A stretch of DNA of 37,548 bases from Bacteroidota bacterium (GTDB lineage: Bacteria > Bacteroidota > Bacteroidia > Bacteroidales > JAGNHN01). Within the stretch, counting starts at the first letter, position 1. Every line of letters begins with the position of its first letter. Below, in pieces: positions 17,733 through 29,700 of the stretch. The stretch spans positions 1 to 37,548 of the forward strand of contig JAKLHK010000030.1 in NCBI GenBank assembly GCA_022710185.1. The letters run 5' to 3'. The notes under the pieces were generated by a model. The model did no database searches. It was not told the DNA's origin and saw only the letters and a list, made by a program, of their open reading frames with translations. Made by a program: the position numbers and the translations under genes.

Positions 17733-20700
17733 TTAGCGTGAGATGATCATTTTATGGGTCGCAGTGTATCCCAGTGATCCGGATACCTTCAGGGTATAGT
17801 AGTACATCCCGGAGGGGTAGTGGCTGCCGTCGAAGTCGACCAGGTGGTTGCCCGGGGCATACTGGCCTTCGGCCAGGGTGGCCACCGGACGGCCGAGGAC
17901 GTCATGCAGCTCCAGTACGATCTGGGCTTCGGTGGGCAGATGGAATGGGATGTGGGTGATCCCCTGGAAGGGATCCGGGAAATTCTTCCCGAGCATGGGT
18001 CCGTCCTTGGCGCCAAGGATGGGCTGGGTGTATAGCTTGATGTCGGTGAGCACCAGGGCATCGGCATCGGCAAACTCGTTGGCCTGGCCCAGGCTGAGAT
18101 AACTTCCGGATGCAACGCTTGCTTCCAGGCTGCACTCCAGGCTGAAGAGCAGGTAGTCGTCCTCCAGATAGCGTCCTCCGGTCTCCTGCCATGCGATCCT
18201 CAACACCCGGCCCTGTTGCAGATAGATCATCCCTTCGAGCTCCGAGCTCAGGCCGGTGACCTGACGGATGCCTTCCGGAAGGATGATCTCGAGTGAAATG
18301 GCCCCGATCACGCCTCCATGTTTGAGGAATACGGGCACTTCAACGGTCGGGCCGGTGGCCAGGACAGCCCCTTCTGCCACCTCCAGGCGCACATGGTTGG
18401 CTGCATTCTTGCCAGGTACATAGGTGCCGTCCACATCACCCGCGCATATCGCCTTGATGTTGCGCGTCATGTCACCGTTAAGGTGGAACGTCCCTCCCAT
18501 GTCGTTCAGCCAGTCCTCCGCGTTGAAAGTGCTGATGTAGCCCACGAACCTTCGCATGATCTGCAGGGCATCGGTGGCGTTGACGGCATCGTTCAGGTTG
18601 ACATCCCCGGCATCAAAACGGAGTCCCTGCAACTGGGTCAGGAACACGGCATGACGAGCTACCACCAGGGCATCGGTGGCATTTACACCTCCCCATGGTT
18701 TGGTGATTCCGGTACTCAGGGAATAGATGCCTACCGGTGCACGGAAGGAATATCCTCCATCGTTGCCGGTATAAGCCGTGTCGATGATTCCATGTCCTGA
18801 CTGGCTCAGGTAGACTTCCGCATTGGCGATGCCGGTAGCCATGGAATTGTCGTAGTACAATCTCCCTGTAAGGTCATGCACCTGGAGCACCAGGATGCGG
18901 ACATTGTCGGTGCTGGAGCATCCGTTGGCTCCGATAGCCTCCAGGGTATAGGTCTGGGTGGCTATGGGCGCGGCCTGCGGATTGAGGATGCCAGGATTGG
19001 AGAGCCCGGTCGTCGGGGTCCAACTGTAGGAATATGGGCTGGCTCCACCGCTGACCAGTGCCTGCAGCACTGTGGCGTTCCCTTCCAGGATAGTATCTGC
19101 CGGCCCGGCATCTACCACCGGTGTGGGCAGGATGCTCAGCGTCAGCTGGTCGGTTGCGGTACAACCCCAGCCATTATCCACATGGAAGGTATATACCCCT
19201 CCATTCGCGGCCTGCAGGTTGTTTATCTGCGCCAGCTTGTAGTTGGCGTAATATGCTAAGGGGCCGGTCCACCAATAGGTGGAGGGGTCGTTCTCGCCTA
19301 TTATCCTCAGGTTGGCCCTGTAGTTAGACGGACTCCCGCCCGTCAGGGCACATCCCGAAGCACAGTTGTCACAGCCCATACCCCATACCTTGCCACTGAC
19401 CGTACTGAACTCCATAGAGGAATTGGTGGTGAAGGTGCTGTTATCGAAGCAAACCTCCACAATGATGTTCGATGTCCCATCCCAGAAGAAGGGGTTGATG
19501 AGGGCGAACATGTTCCACCCGGCTACCGCCTGATAGCTTTGCGAATAATAGACCAGCGGGCCCATCACCTGGAATCCGCTGATATTGCTGACGCCTGTGG
19601 TGGTCATGTGGATGCTGAAATTTTGCATGGGGATAGATCCAGGGGTGCTGACCCTGAAGCCTATCGCGGTGATAGGCCCGGCATCGAAGCCTGCGGCATG
19701 CAGTTCTTCGCGGGTGTACATCATCTGGGTCCGGCCGTCCATGAAATAGGTCTTGAACGGCGTAGCCACGATATCAGTGGTGTAGTTCGTGCCTGACCCG
19801 ATCACGATATCCGTGGGCTGTGCCTGGCTCAGTCCGGTGGCCGAGCCGGAAAGGGTGATGTTGGCATAGGTACATCCGCTGGTATCGTTCCCGGCAAAAG
19901 CGGAAGGATAGGGATAGAACCCGGCATATACCGCATCAGTGGAAACGCACCCAAAGGCATCGGTTACCGTTACAGAGTATGTGCCTGAAGTGTTTACCGT
20001 GGCCAGGTTGGAAGTGGAGCCGTTACTCCAGGCGTAGGTACTGTATCCTGCCCCGGCATTCAGGGTGAGGCTGAGCCCGATGCAGCTCCCGGTATCCCGG
20101 CCAAGATTGACCGGCGCCAGCACGTAGGGCACATTCATCTGGATCGGTACGCTGAAGCTGGGATTGAGCGGGTCGTTGGTATGCAAGGTGAGGGTGGAAC
20201 TATAGTTGCCGGGGTTCAGCCCGGTCTTATTGAACACAAAACTGATGGGGGCCGAACTGAAGGCTGGGATGATCGCCGGGGAGTTCAGCAGGTTACCCCA
20301 GGCTACTGCCGGGCTGACCCCATAGGTCAGCTCCAGCGCGGCAGCCCCGAGGTTCTGCATGGTCACGATGGCGGTATCCCAGAAATCGCAGGCCGGCTGA
20401 CCATACAGATTACTGCCCTGCAGGTTGGCAACAGGCCGGTCGGTGCCTGTTCCATTGAGGCATACCGTATGCGTACCCAGGTTGCTTACCAATACCAGAT
20501 CGCCGAGCTGTATCCCCGTGGTGACCGGGTTGAAGGATACGGTCAGGGGCAGCGAGTAGTCCGGGAGCACATTCATGCTGGATAAGGCTGGCGCAAAGGC
20601 AGCGTTCGTGGAGGTGATGGAGCTGATCTCCAGGGTGTCGCATCCCGAATTGATGATCTGCACCTGGCCGGTGGAATGATCGTACTGCATGGTGGAGGGG

Positions 20701-23700
20701 AAGAAAATGCAGGAAGAGCTCAGCGCGATGTTTGCTTCGCCTATCACATTCAGGGTGCAGGGCAAGGTGACCAGCGGGTGCAGCGGGTCATCGGTCTCGA
20801 TACGCAGGTTTTTGTAAAAGATACCGCTATATAGGCCATTGGAATAGAAGGTCACGGAGACGTCAGTGGTGTCGTTGGCCGGCACTGTCCCGTTCGGAGA
20901 ACCTGCGATCACCCAGCCGTCGTTCCATACCTGATTGGTCCACCCTGGTCCATATATACTTCCATGATGACCCATCAGGCTCTGGTCGTACAAGGTGCCC
21001 CCGCTGCCTTCATTCATCGGCCAGTATCCTTCCAGGTCGGGCTCACTGCCGGTGAGCTGGCTGAACATACTGGCCTTGAGCTGCGATTGGCTGCGGGCGG
21101 TTTTCCATATCCTGACCTCATCAATGGTTCCATGGAAGTTGTTGCCGTAGCAGCAATACTCCCCGCCTATCCTCACCCCGCTGGCTGTACCAAAATAATA
21201 GGGGCTCACCGAGGCTGTGGCGGCAAGGTTGCCATTGATGTAGAGCCTGGCCTGAGTGCCGGTGTTCACGGCAGCTACATGGTACCATACTCCGGGCATC
21301 GCCTGTACCGTGGAGGTAGCGGTGAAGCTGCAGAGGGCGCTGGTAGGCTTGATGACCAGGGCAAATACCCCGTCCTTCACGGCAACGGCCCAGTTGGCGC
21401 ACTGGTGTACCCCTCCGACGATGGTTCGCTGACCAGTCATCACAGAGGCCGGGTTCACCCAGGCTTCCAGCGTCCAAACGGCGCCGGCATGCCAGGTGCC
21501 AAGGTTGACGTAATCGCTGGACCCATCGAAGACCAGGGCATAATTGTCATTCACCTGCGACGGGATGCTCCAGTTCAGAGGGGCATTGCCTGCATTCATG
21601 ATGCGGAAGCTGGTAGTGGAGCTTTCGTTGCACCCGATGATGGTGGCCGATAAGCTGGCCGGGGTGATCTCCAGTTCCGGGGCGCTCAGTGCAGTAGCCT
21701 TCACAAGGTACTCCACGGTACCTATGTAATTGGTCAGACGTAAGGTGTCGATATGGACGCCGGTCTGCGCAGGCTGGAACAGGTGGGTCACCATAGCGCT
21801 CTCACCGGGTTGGAGCACATAGTCGCTCAGGCTCACACTGAATTCAGGATCCGTGTTGGCAAGGCCGGTGATGGTAAGCACATCGCAACCGGTATTGCTG
21901 ATGGTGGTCTGTCCGCTCAGACTACCGCCGATCATCACCGAGCCAAGATCTGTCAGGCCCTGTGGAACGCTGATGATGGGATAGCCGGCCAGGTTCAGCG
22001 TCAAGGCGACGCTGTCGCCCTGGCTTCCGGGAACATTGGTGCGGATCACCAGATCCGAAACAAAGGTTCCGGTAGTCAGTCCTGCTGCATCAAACACGAG
22101 CTTTACATAGGAGGTGTCCCCGCTGGATACGGTATCCGCAGCAGGATCCACTCGCAGCCAGTCGGGTAAACCACCCCTGGAAGCCGAGGCCACCGCACGG
22201 CCCAGAATCTGGGCGGCATAGTCATTATAATTGTAGAAGTCGTATCCCAGATAGATGACACGTCCGGCACCGATCGTCCGATAAGCAACCACATCCAGTC
22301 CACCATAGTTACCAACCCTTACCAGGTCGGGATTGGTGAACATATGGTTGAATACGTACGATGTCGCAGAGATGCTTGCAGGTAGTCCGGAAGTAAGGGG
22401 ATCGGTACTGCTCAGGCCGATGGTCCCGCCGGTGATGTAGGAATGATAGTTCCCCGACAGCAACCCGGTGGCATACATGTTCTGGCTGTAGCCTGCATCG
22501 TAGATGCCGCTGAACAGCACCACTCCTCCCTGGGCAACGAAGTTCTGCAGCACCGGGCCAAAGCTTGTGAATACGCCTGCGTTTGCCGCGGTGAAACGGG
22601 TGAACAGCACCAGGTCTTTGCCATTGAGCAGCGAAGCCAGTGTAGCGGCAGAGGTGGTAGTGGTCTGGGTCAGCTCATAGTCTGTGAAATGCTGGTTCAG
22701 GGCCGAGATCACGCTGTTGAATATGGTGCTATTGTCGGTATACCTCACCGCAAGGATGCGGACACTGTCGGTGGCGGTCCCGCCCAGGTCGAAGATCAGG
22801 TCTTCCACCCCGGAGTTGGAAATGGCCAGCCATTCGGTCAGGGTGTCATGGCATACCGTAATATTGGCCGTGACGGAGGTGGGAGAGTATTCCAAGACCG
22901 GTGGGGCAGCTCCTATGCCGTTGAGGCAGAGCTGGAAGGGCCCGGCGTTCGACTGGAAAACTATGTCCGCGCTGTAGGTGCCCACAGCCGATGGGCTGAA
23001 GGCCACAATAACCTGGCCTGAGCTGTTCGGCATCACCATCGTGGGGTAACTGATCAGGCTGTAGTCGGCAAGGGTGGACTGCGCGGAACTGATCTCCAGC
23101 GTATCACATCCCGGGTTGAAGAGGGTTGTGGTGTCGCGAAGGGTGTTGCCCACCAGCACGGTACCATACCACAGGCAGCTGTCCGCCAGGGCATAGGCAG
23201 CTGGTCCGGCGACGGTCAAGGTACAGGGGACGACCACCGTTGGGGTGTAGGGGTCGTTGGAACTGACCTGAATACTGCTGTAATAGGTCCTGGACAGCAT
23301 GCCGGTGGAGATGAAGGAGATGGACAACTGCACGGAGTCCCCGCTGACCACTGTGTCGGTGGTGGAGGAGAGCCCGAGCCAGGGGGCGGCATTCACCACC
23401 ATACGCACCGAGTGGTAGTTGCCGTCTCCACTGAAGGCATCAACCTGTCCGGAGTTCTGGATGGTCACCGTGATGCTCCCATCTGCGATCCAGCTGGCGA
23501 TCTGAGCATAAGCGAAGCCGTAGGTGCGCACGATATTGGTATTGTTGGATACATTGTAGTCCTCAATAATTCCTATCGTCTGGCCTTCCACAATCAGGGT
23601 GGCATACTCTGAGGAGGCATCGAAGTCCCCGTTGATGGTCACGGTAACATAAATGGAATCGGCATTCGTCGGGATGCCGTTGAACACATGTTGTGTCTGG

Positions 23701-26700
23701 GCCCCGGAGTAGTTATAACCGAAGGTGCTTGTTTGGTCATAGAATGAGGTGAACCCTCCGAACATGTTGAAGATGAGGTCACCCATGCCCGTATTGTATA
23801 CCATCAGGGGGTAAATCAGGGTATCGTCACAGGACGGGATGGTGACATTGAAACTGGCCGGGTTCACTCCAATGATGGGTTCAGGCACCCCGATCCCGTC
23901 GAGCGGAAGGGTATAGGTCCCGATATTGGTCCTCAGCTTCAATGATCCGCTGATGGGGCCGTTGATGGTCGGAGTGAAGCTGACCATCAGCATCAGGCTG
24001 TCTTTGGGGGGTATGCTGAAAGCGGCCAGCGAGGGGGAGAAGTCGGCAGGCAGGGTGGTCCACACGCTGTCAGCCACCAGGGGAGCACAGCCATCATTAT
24101 AAATCCAAACGGGCAGCTGGGCTCCTGTTCCCTGCATTGTATTGCCGAAGTCGAGGGCCTGTGGGGTGTATACGATCTGGGCCAGGCCGTTGACCGTAAA
24201 CTGAACAGGCACGATGAAAATGGGCTGGTCGGGGTCGTTGCTGATCAGTTCCACATTGGCCTGGTATGTTCCATTCGGCAGGAACTCAGAATAGAATTTG
24301 ACCCCCAGAATGACCTGACCCGCCGGGGCCAGGGTGTCTGCTTCCTTGTCCAGCACCATCCAGGCAGGGGAGGGGTTGATGACATCCAGGAAGGCCTGCA
24401 TGATGTTCTCCACCGTGGTGTCCGGGATGTATAGCCCACTGGATCCGGCATACAGCAGATAATACATCCGCTTCAGCCCGCTCATCCCATTGACCCTGTG
24501 CTGGTCGTTATCCGTCGATGAAGTAAAACTGTGGCTCAGTCCGGCCTCTTTCTCCACGATGATCAGATGGTTGACCGAGGGGTCGTAGGCATTGTACACT
24601 CTTTTCACGAAGCCGAGATAGGTCACCCCGTTAAAGGTCTTCTCCAATACGGCCCCGTTCAATGAGCCGCTACCGTCAGCACCCAGGTTGCCGGTAATCT
24701 CGAACCAGCTGATGGAATCCAGGTCTGCGGCCAGCAACCATAATCCGGGTTCTTTCCGGGTGAAGTAGGCCCCGTCCGGACCGAAGGCCGCCGAAGCCTT
24801 GACCAGGTTGTCCGAGTAGGCGATCTGTCCCTGAAGATTGGTGTTCAGGTAGTTGCCTCCATCATACATGTCACTGGTGCCATCGGAGATGTAATTGCCC
24901 GTGATCCCGTCCGTGAAGGGGAAAGAGTTAGGTACCTCATTACGGATTATCACGGCTCCAGCCTTGAAACGGCTGAGCACGGTGTCCAGGCTCACCTGCC
25001 CGGTGGTGCTCTTCATGGTGAGGAAGAGGTTGGCGGTACCGGTATTGCTTATGGTGAGGTACTCTGTCACACTGTCGTTGCAGCCATTGATGGTGACATC
25101 CAGGCTGTCGGGAACCACGGTGATGTTGGGGGCCGGAAGGCCCACGCCAAACACATGCACGGCCAGGTTCCCGGCGTTGCTGCTCAACTGGATCTGGCCC
25201 GACAAGGCACCGGTGCTGAGGGGACTGAAGGTAACCACCAGGTCATCGGTTTCTCCCGGAGGTATGGAGAAGTTCGCCGGGCTTGCGCTGAAGTGGGCCG
25301 AGGTACTGGCTACATTCGAGACCACCAGGGTGCTGCAGCCCGTATTGGTTACGGTAACATGCTGATGCTGCAGCGCGCCGACCATGAGCGAATCAAACAG
25401 CAGGGTGTCAGGCGCTATGGCGATTCCCGGTGTTCCTACGACCTGCAGGTGGGTTTGCACCTGTACCACGGGATGAATGGGGTCATTGGAATATACATTG
25501 ATTACTCCGGTATAATGGCCTGAATACAGGTCCTCCGAACGGAACCATACGTTGATCGTCTGGCTGCCCTGGGGCGCCAGGTCATTGTCAGTGGTGGCCA
25601 CAAAGGCTCCCGACTGCATGATCACCGTATAGTCCTCATACTGTCCGTAGGATACATTGCTGCAGGCATTGGCGATGGTATAGGAATAGTATTCCGAGGC
25701 CACCCTCATACGGAGTACAGTATTTTGCGCGACAAACATGGGCACGTTCACTGTTCCGTAATGATTAACGTAAGTGTTGTTCGACTGCATCACCAGTTCA
25801 TCCGTACCGAAGTCCCCGTTGTTGTTCCAGTCGATCCAAACCTTCACGTTCTCATTGTATTGGGTCCCGGTCACCACATGGATGGGATAGCTCTGGCCCG
25901 GGTTCAGCCGCGTCCGCTGTGAGGCAGTATAATCCTGGTACCCATCGGTGCCCCCATTGGTAGTATGATCGATCTCGTTGAAGACTACCCTCCATATCCC
26001 CATACCGCAACAGGTGCCGGTGGTCTGTGGGGTGCAGGAGGGAGGTACAGGCTGGGTACCTGTTGTCCCGCTGATCCAGTATTCCAGGGTGGTGTCCCCG
26101 AGGTTGGTGATGGTGAACGTCATCAGGGTAGAGTCATCGCATCCTTGCAGCACCGCCGATAAACTGTCGGGGTTGACGGAGATCACCGGGGGAGAGAAGG
26201 CGTTCCCGCTCAGGCAGACATTGGTATCCCCCACATTGGTATAAATCATGATATCCGAAGGATGGCTTCCCGTTTGCACCGGAGCAAACTCCACCACAAA
26301 GTCCTCCGAGGCATTAGGATACAATACCGCATGATCGGGCCAAACCTGGTAGGCGCTGTTCTGGCTGACCAGGCTATCGATCAACAGGGTGTCGCAACCC
26401 GTGTTGGTCAGCGTAAAAGTGTCGGTGGCAGAAGTAAATTGCATCAGGTCGCCAAAGGCCAGGCAGGCGGGATCAAGGGTGATCTCAGGAAGCCCGTTCA
26501 CATGCATGGTGCATTGCACCTCCAACCTGGGGATAGCAGGGTTATTGAATGTAATAGGGAAGTAGGATTGGTAGGTCCCATTGTTGAGACCGGCGGCATG
26601 GAAGGTGGCGTTGATGGTGGCCGAGGATCCCACGGCTATGGAACCCGAGGTGTTGGGAACGCTGAGCCAATCGGCGGTTCCGGGTATCCTGAGCCTCACG

Positions 26701-29700
26701 CGGTGGTAGTCGGTGCCATAATTATAGCTTACCGTACTCACATTATCCAATACGAAGGTCAGCTGGCCGTCGGCCAGCCAGTTGGTCACCGATGATCCAC
26801 TGAACAGGAACTCAAAGGTGTTTATAGTGTTGGAGGGATAATTGTAATCGGTGATTTGGCCCATGTTCTGCCCTTCAATATAAAGCTCCAGGTACTCATT
26901 GGCATTATCAAAGTCCCCGGCAAAGCTCAGAGTCAGGAAGAAGGTATCCGCAAGCGGGTTGAGACCGTAAAAAGTATGTGTAGTGGCTGCCCCTGTCGTA
27001 GTGAAAACGATGTGGCTGGTAGAGTCATAGCCCTTGATCTGGGCCTGTGCCAGGCTGTAGTCAAGGATGGAATCCCCGACATTGCTGATCACTACCGGCA
27101 AGGTCAGGTTGCCGTCACAGGAATTGATGGTGCCCGTCAACTGCTGGGTGCTCAGGGAGGGCTCGCCCAGGGGAGGGATATTGATGACATAAACCGTGGC
27201 CGGGCTGCGGTCGCTGAAACATCCCATGCCTGTATTCAAGCCCAGTCCGGGATTCAGGTAGCCGAAGGTCTGGGGGGTGCCGCTGCTGGGGATGTACCAG
27301 TCGGTCGAGATGTTGTTGTCACTGATGGCCCGGCTTACCCCGGCATATCCCCCGCTCAGGGTCCCCGACCAGTGCTGGGGAATGATCTCAGGATTCCCTG
27401 GGAAGAGGTAGCCATAAGTTGCTACCACATCTTCTATCCCATTTTCAGCATTGTAAAGGATATAACCTGTGGCACTATATCCATAGGTTGACTGATATGG
27501 GGTCATGACGTACATATTATTGGCCGGGTCGCTTTGTGTAACTGAACTGGCATAGTGGATGAGGGTCATCACCTCGCCCGGCTCCAGCACGATGCCGCTG
27601 GGGAAAGACCAGTTCATATTGGCGTAGCCCATCAGTTGCATCCGGTAACCATCCAGGTAGGCCGGTCCCTGGCCCAGGTTGGTAATCTCTATCCCATCGA
27701 AATCTCCTGTGGGGATGTAGGGGGGATAGGGGTTGGTGTATCCGGTTGAGTTGTAGGCTACGACCACCTCGGTGATCTTGAGGTTGCCCCCGGGGCCCTG
27801 GTATGCTGCATAATAGGTAGTGGTATCGTAACGCGGCGGGGTGATAAAGGTGTCGCCAATGCTCAGAAAGCTTGCGGAAACGGGACTGGAATACCAGTAA
27901 ACCGGATAGACCGGGGCCGCCGTGAGGGTGCCAAAGTCACCGAAAGTAACGACATCGTCTGTGGTCACCGGGCTGGAGGGCTGGAAGCGGGAGATGATGT
28001 CGGCCTGGGCGGTGTCGTTCGACGGTCTTGGGTCACCGCTCAGCTGGATCCAGGCGGTGATCATAAAGATGGTATCACCCATGGGCGCGGTGAAATCGAT
28101 CGGTGCAGGGAAGCTGAAAAGGAAGGTGTCCCCCGCAGCATGCGCCCCGGTGATATTGGCGGAGACAGGTGTCGAACCGTTGATGCTGTAATACGCTGTG
28201 AATGATCCATTGATGGCCGATGTGCCCCGGTTGTGGATCTGCAGGACAAGGGGTTCGAGTCCTAAACCGCAGCCACTTTCCGGTGACGCTATGGCCAGCA
28301 GCCCAGCCTCAAAGGGAGGAGGATCGAACTCATCGGCGCCCGGATCGGGATGCAGTGTGTCCCGGGTATCATGATCAATATCGAACGGAACATCCTGAAT
28401 GGGGGTCGCCATGCCATTGATCGCAATCTCGGTGGTATGCAGGTCGGTGGCCGAATTGAACCCGGGGTCAACGCTGATGGAATGTGCATCGAAGCCTGTC
28501 GCCTTCCAGGCAGCCAGGTCAGTGTATGTGCCCCCCTGCAGATAGGCCAGGCGGGTGCCTTTGGTCCTCAGAACATTGAAGTCACTGGAGTCTACATACT
28601 CAGGCCTTCCGTAGTATACCGCATAACCAATGCCGTTCTCATTGAAGATGTTGTTCCCCACATAGATGTACTGGTTCCCCGATACATCCAGACAGGCGCT
28701 GTTCACGTTCCTGTAATTGGTGTTCACACTGTTGTGGGCCACCAGGATGGCGTTGCTGTTACTGATGTAGATCGCTTTTCCGCTGGTGGTTCCTGAGGGG
28801 AAAACGCTGATGAAGTTGTTCACAATGTTTGTAATGCCCTTGGTCGTTCCGCTGTTGCCATAGACATATATACCGTAGAGTCCGTTGACTCCATATACCT
28901 GGATGTCATTGCTCTCAATACGGTTGTCCCCGGTGCAGTAGTATATGTAAAGGCTGTATACGTAGGATCCTGCCGGATTACTGATGAGGGTATTCTCGAT
29001 AATCTCGATGGAATGCTGATTGGCAACGAAGATGCCACGGGTCGCGAAGTTCTGGATCAGGTTGTCCTGGATAAGGGTGCCATCCTCGTAGCCATCATAG
29101 CTGGAACCGTACAGGTAGAAGCCGTAAGAACCGTTATTGACGGTATTTCTGATGAAGTGGTTATGGTTATCGTTGTAGTAGTCGGAATAAATCACCGCGT
29201 ACTCCACCGAGGTCGAGGTGGTGGGAACGCCCACGAATACCATGTCCGAGAAGGTGTTATTGGTCGACCCGTTGCCGATCACCAGGCAATGCGGGGCCGG
29301 GGTCTTCATCAGGAGCATGTCGACCATCACGGTCATCATCTCAAAAGTGAGGAAATGAGCGCCCCACAACATGATCACCCCGTTGTTGGGGGGCAATGTC
29401 CCCTTGTTGGCCGCGAAGCGCAGGATCACGCTGTCATTATGCCCGTTGAATGACCTGAAGATCACCGGATGGTTGGCCGAAGCCCCGTGGATCTCGGTAA
29501 TCTGTATCTGTTCATAATAGGTTCCGGGCTTGACCAGGAAAAGCACGGTATCGCTCACCCCCCTGGCTAAAAGGTCTTCCACGGCTTCGGTGAAGCTGAG
29601 GTAGTCGCCGGTGCCTGCCGAGTCAATGATATAGGTTCCGGCCATGCTCGCCAGGATCGTCCGGCGTCCGGCGGGGCTGCCGTCAACCGGGACACGGAGG

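Noticed and set aside
20100..27175. Recent tandem DNA duplication or assembly artefact in the giant gene
   Set aside because: Cycles differ in length and sequence and carry different guests, so the repeats are old and real at the protein level.
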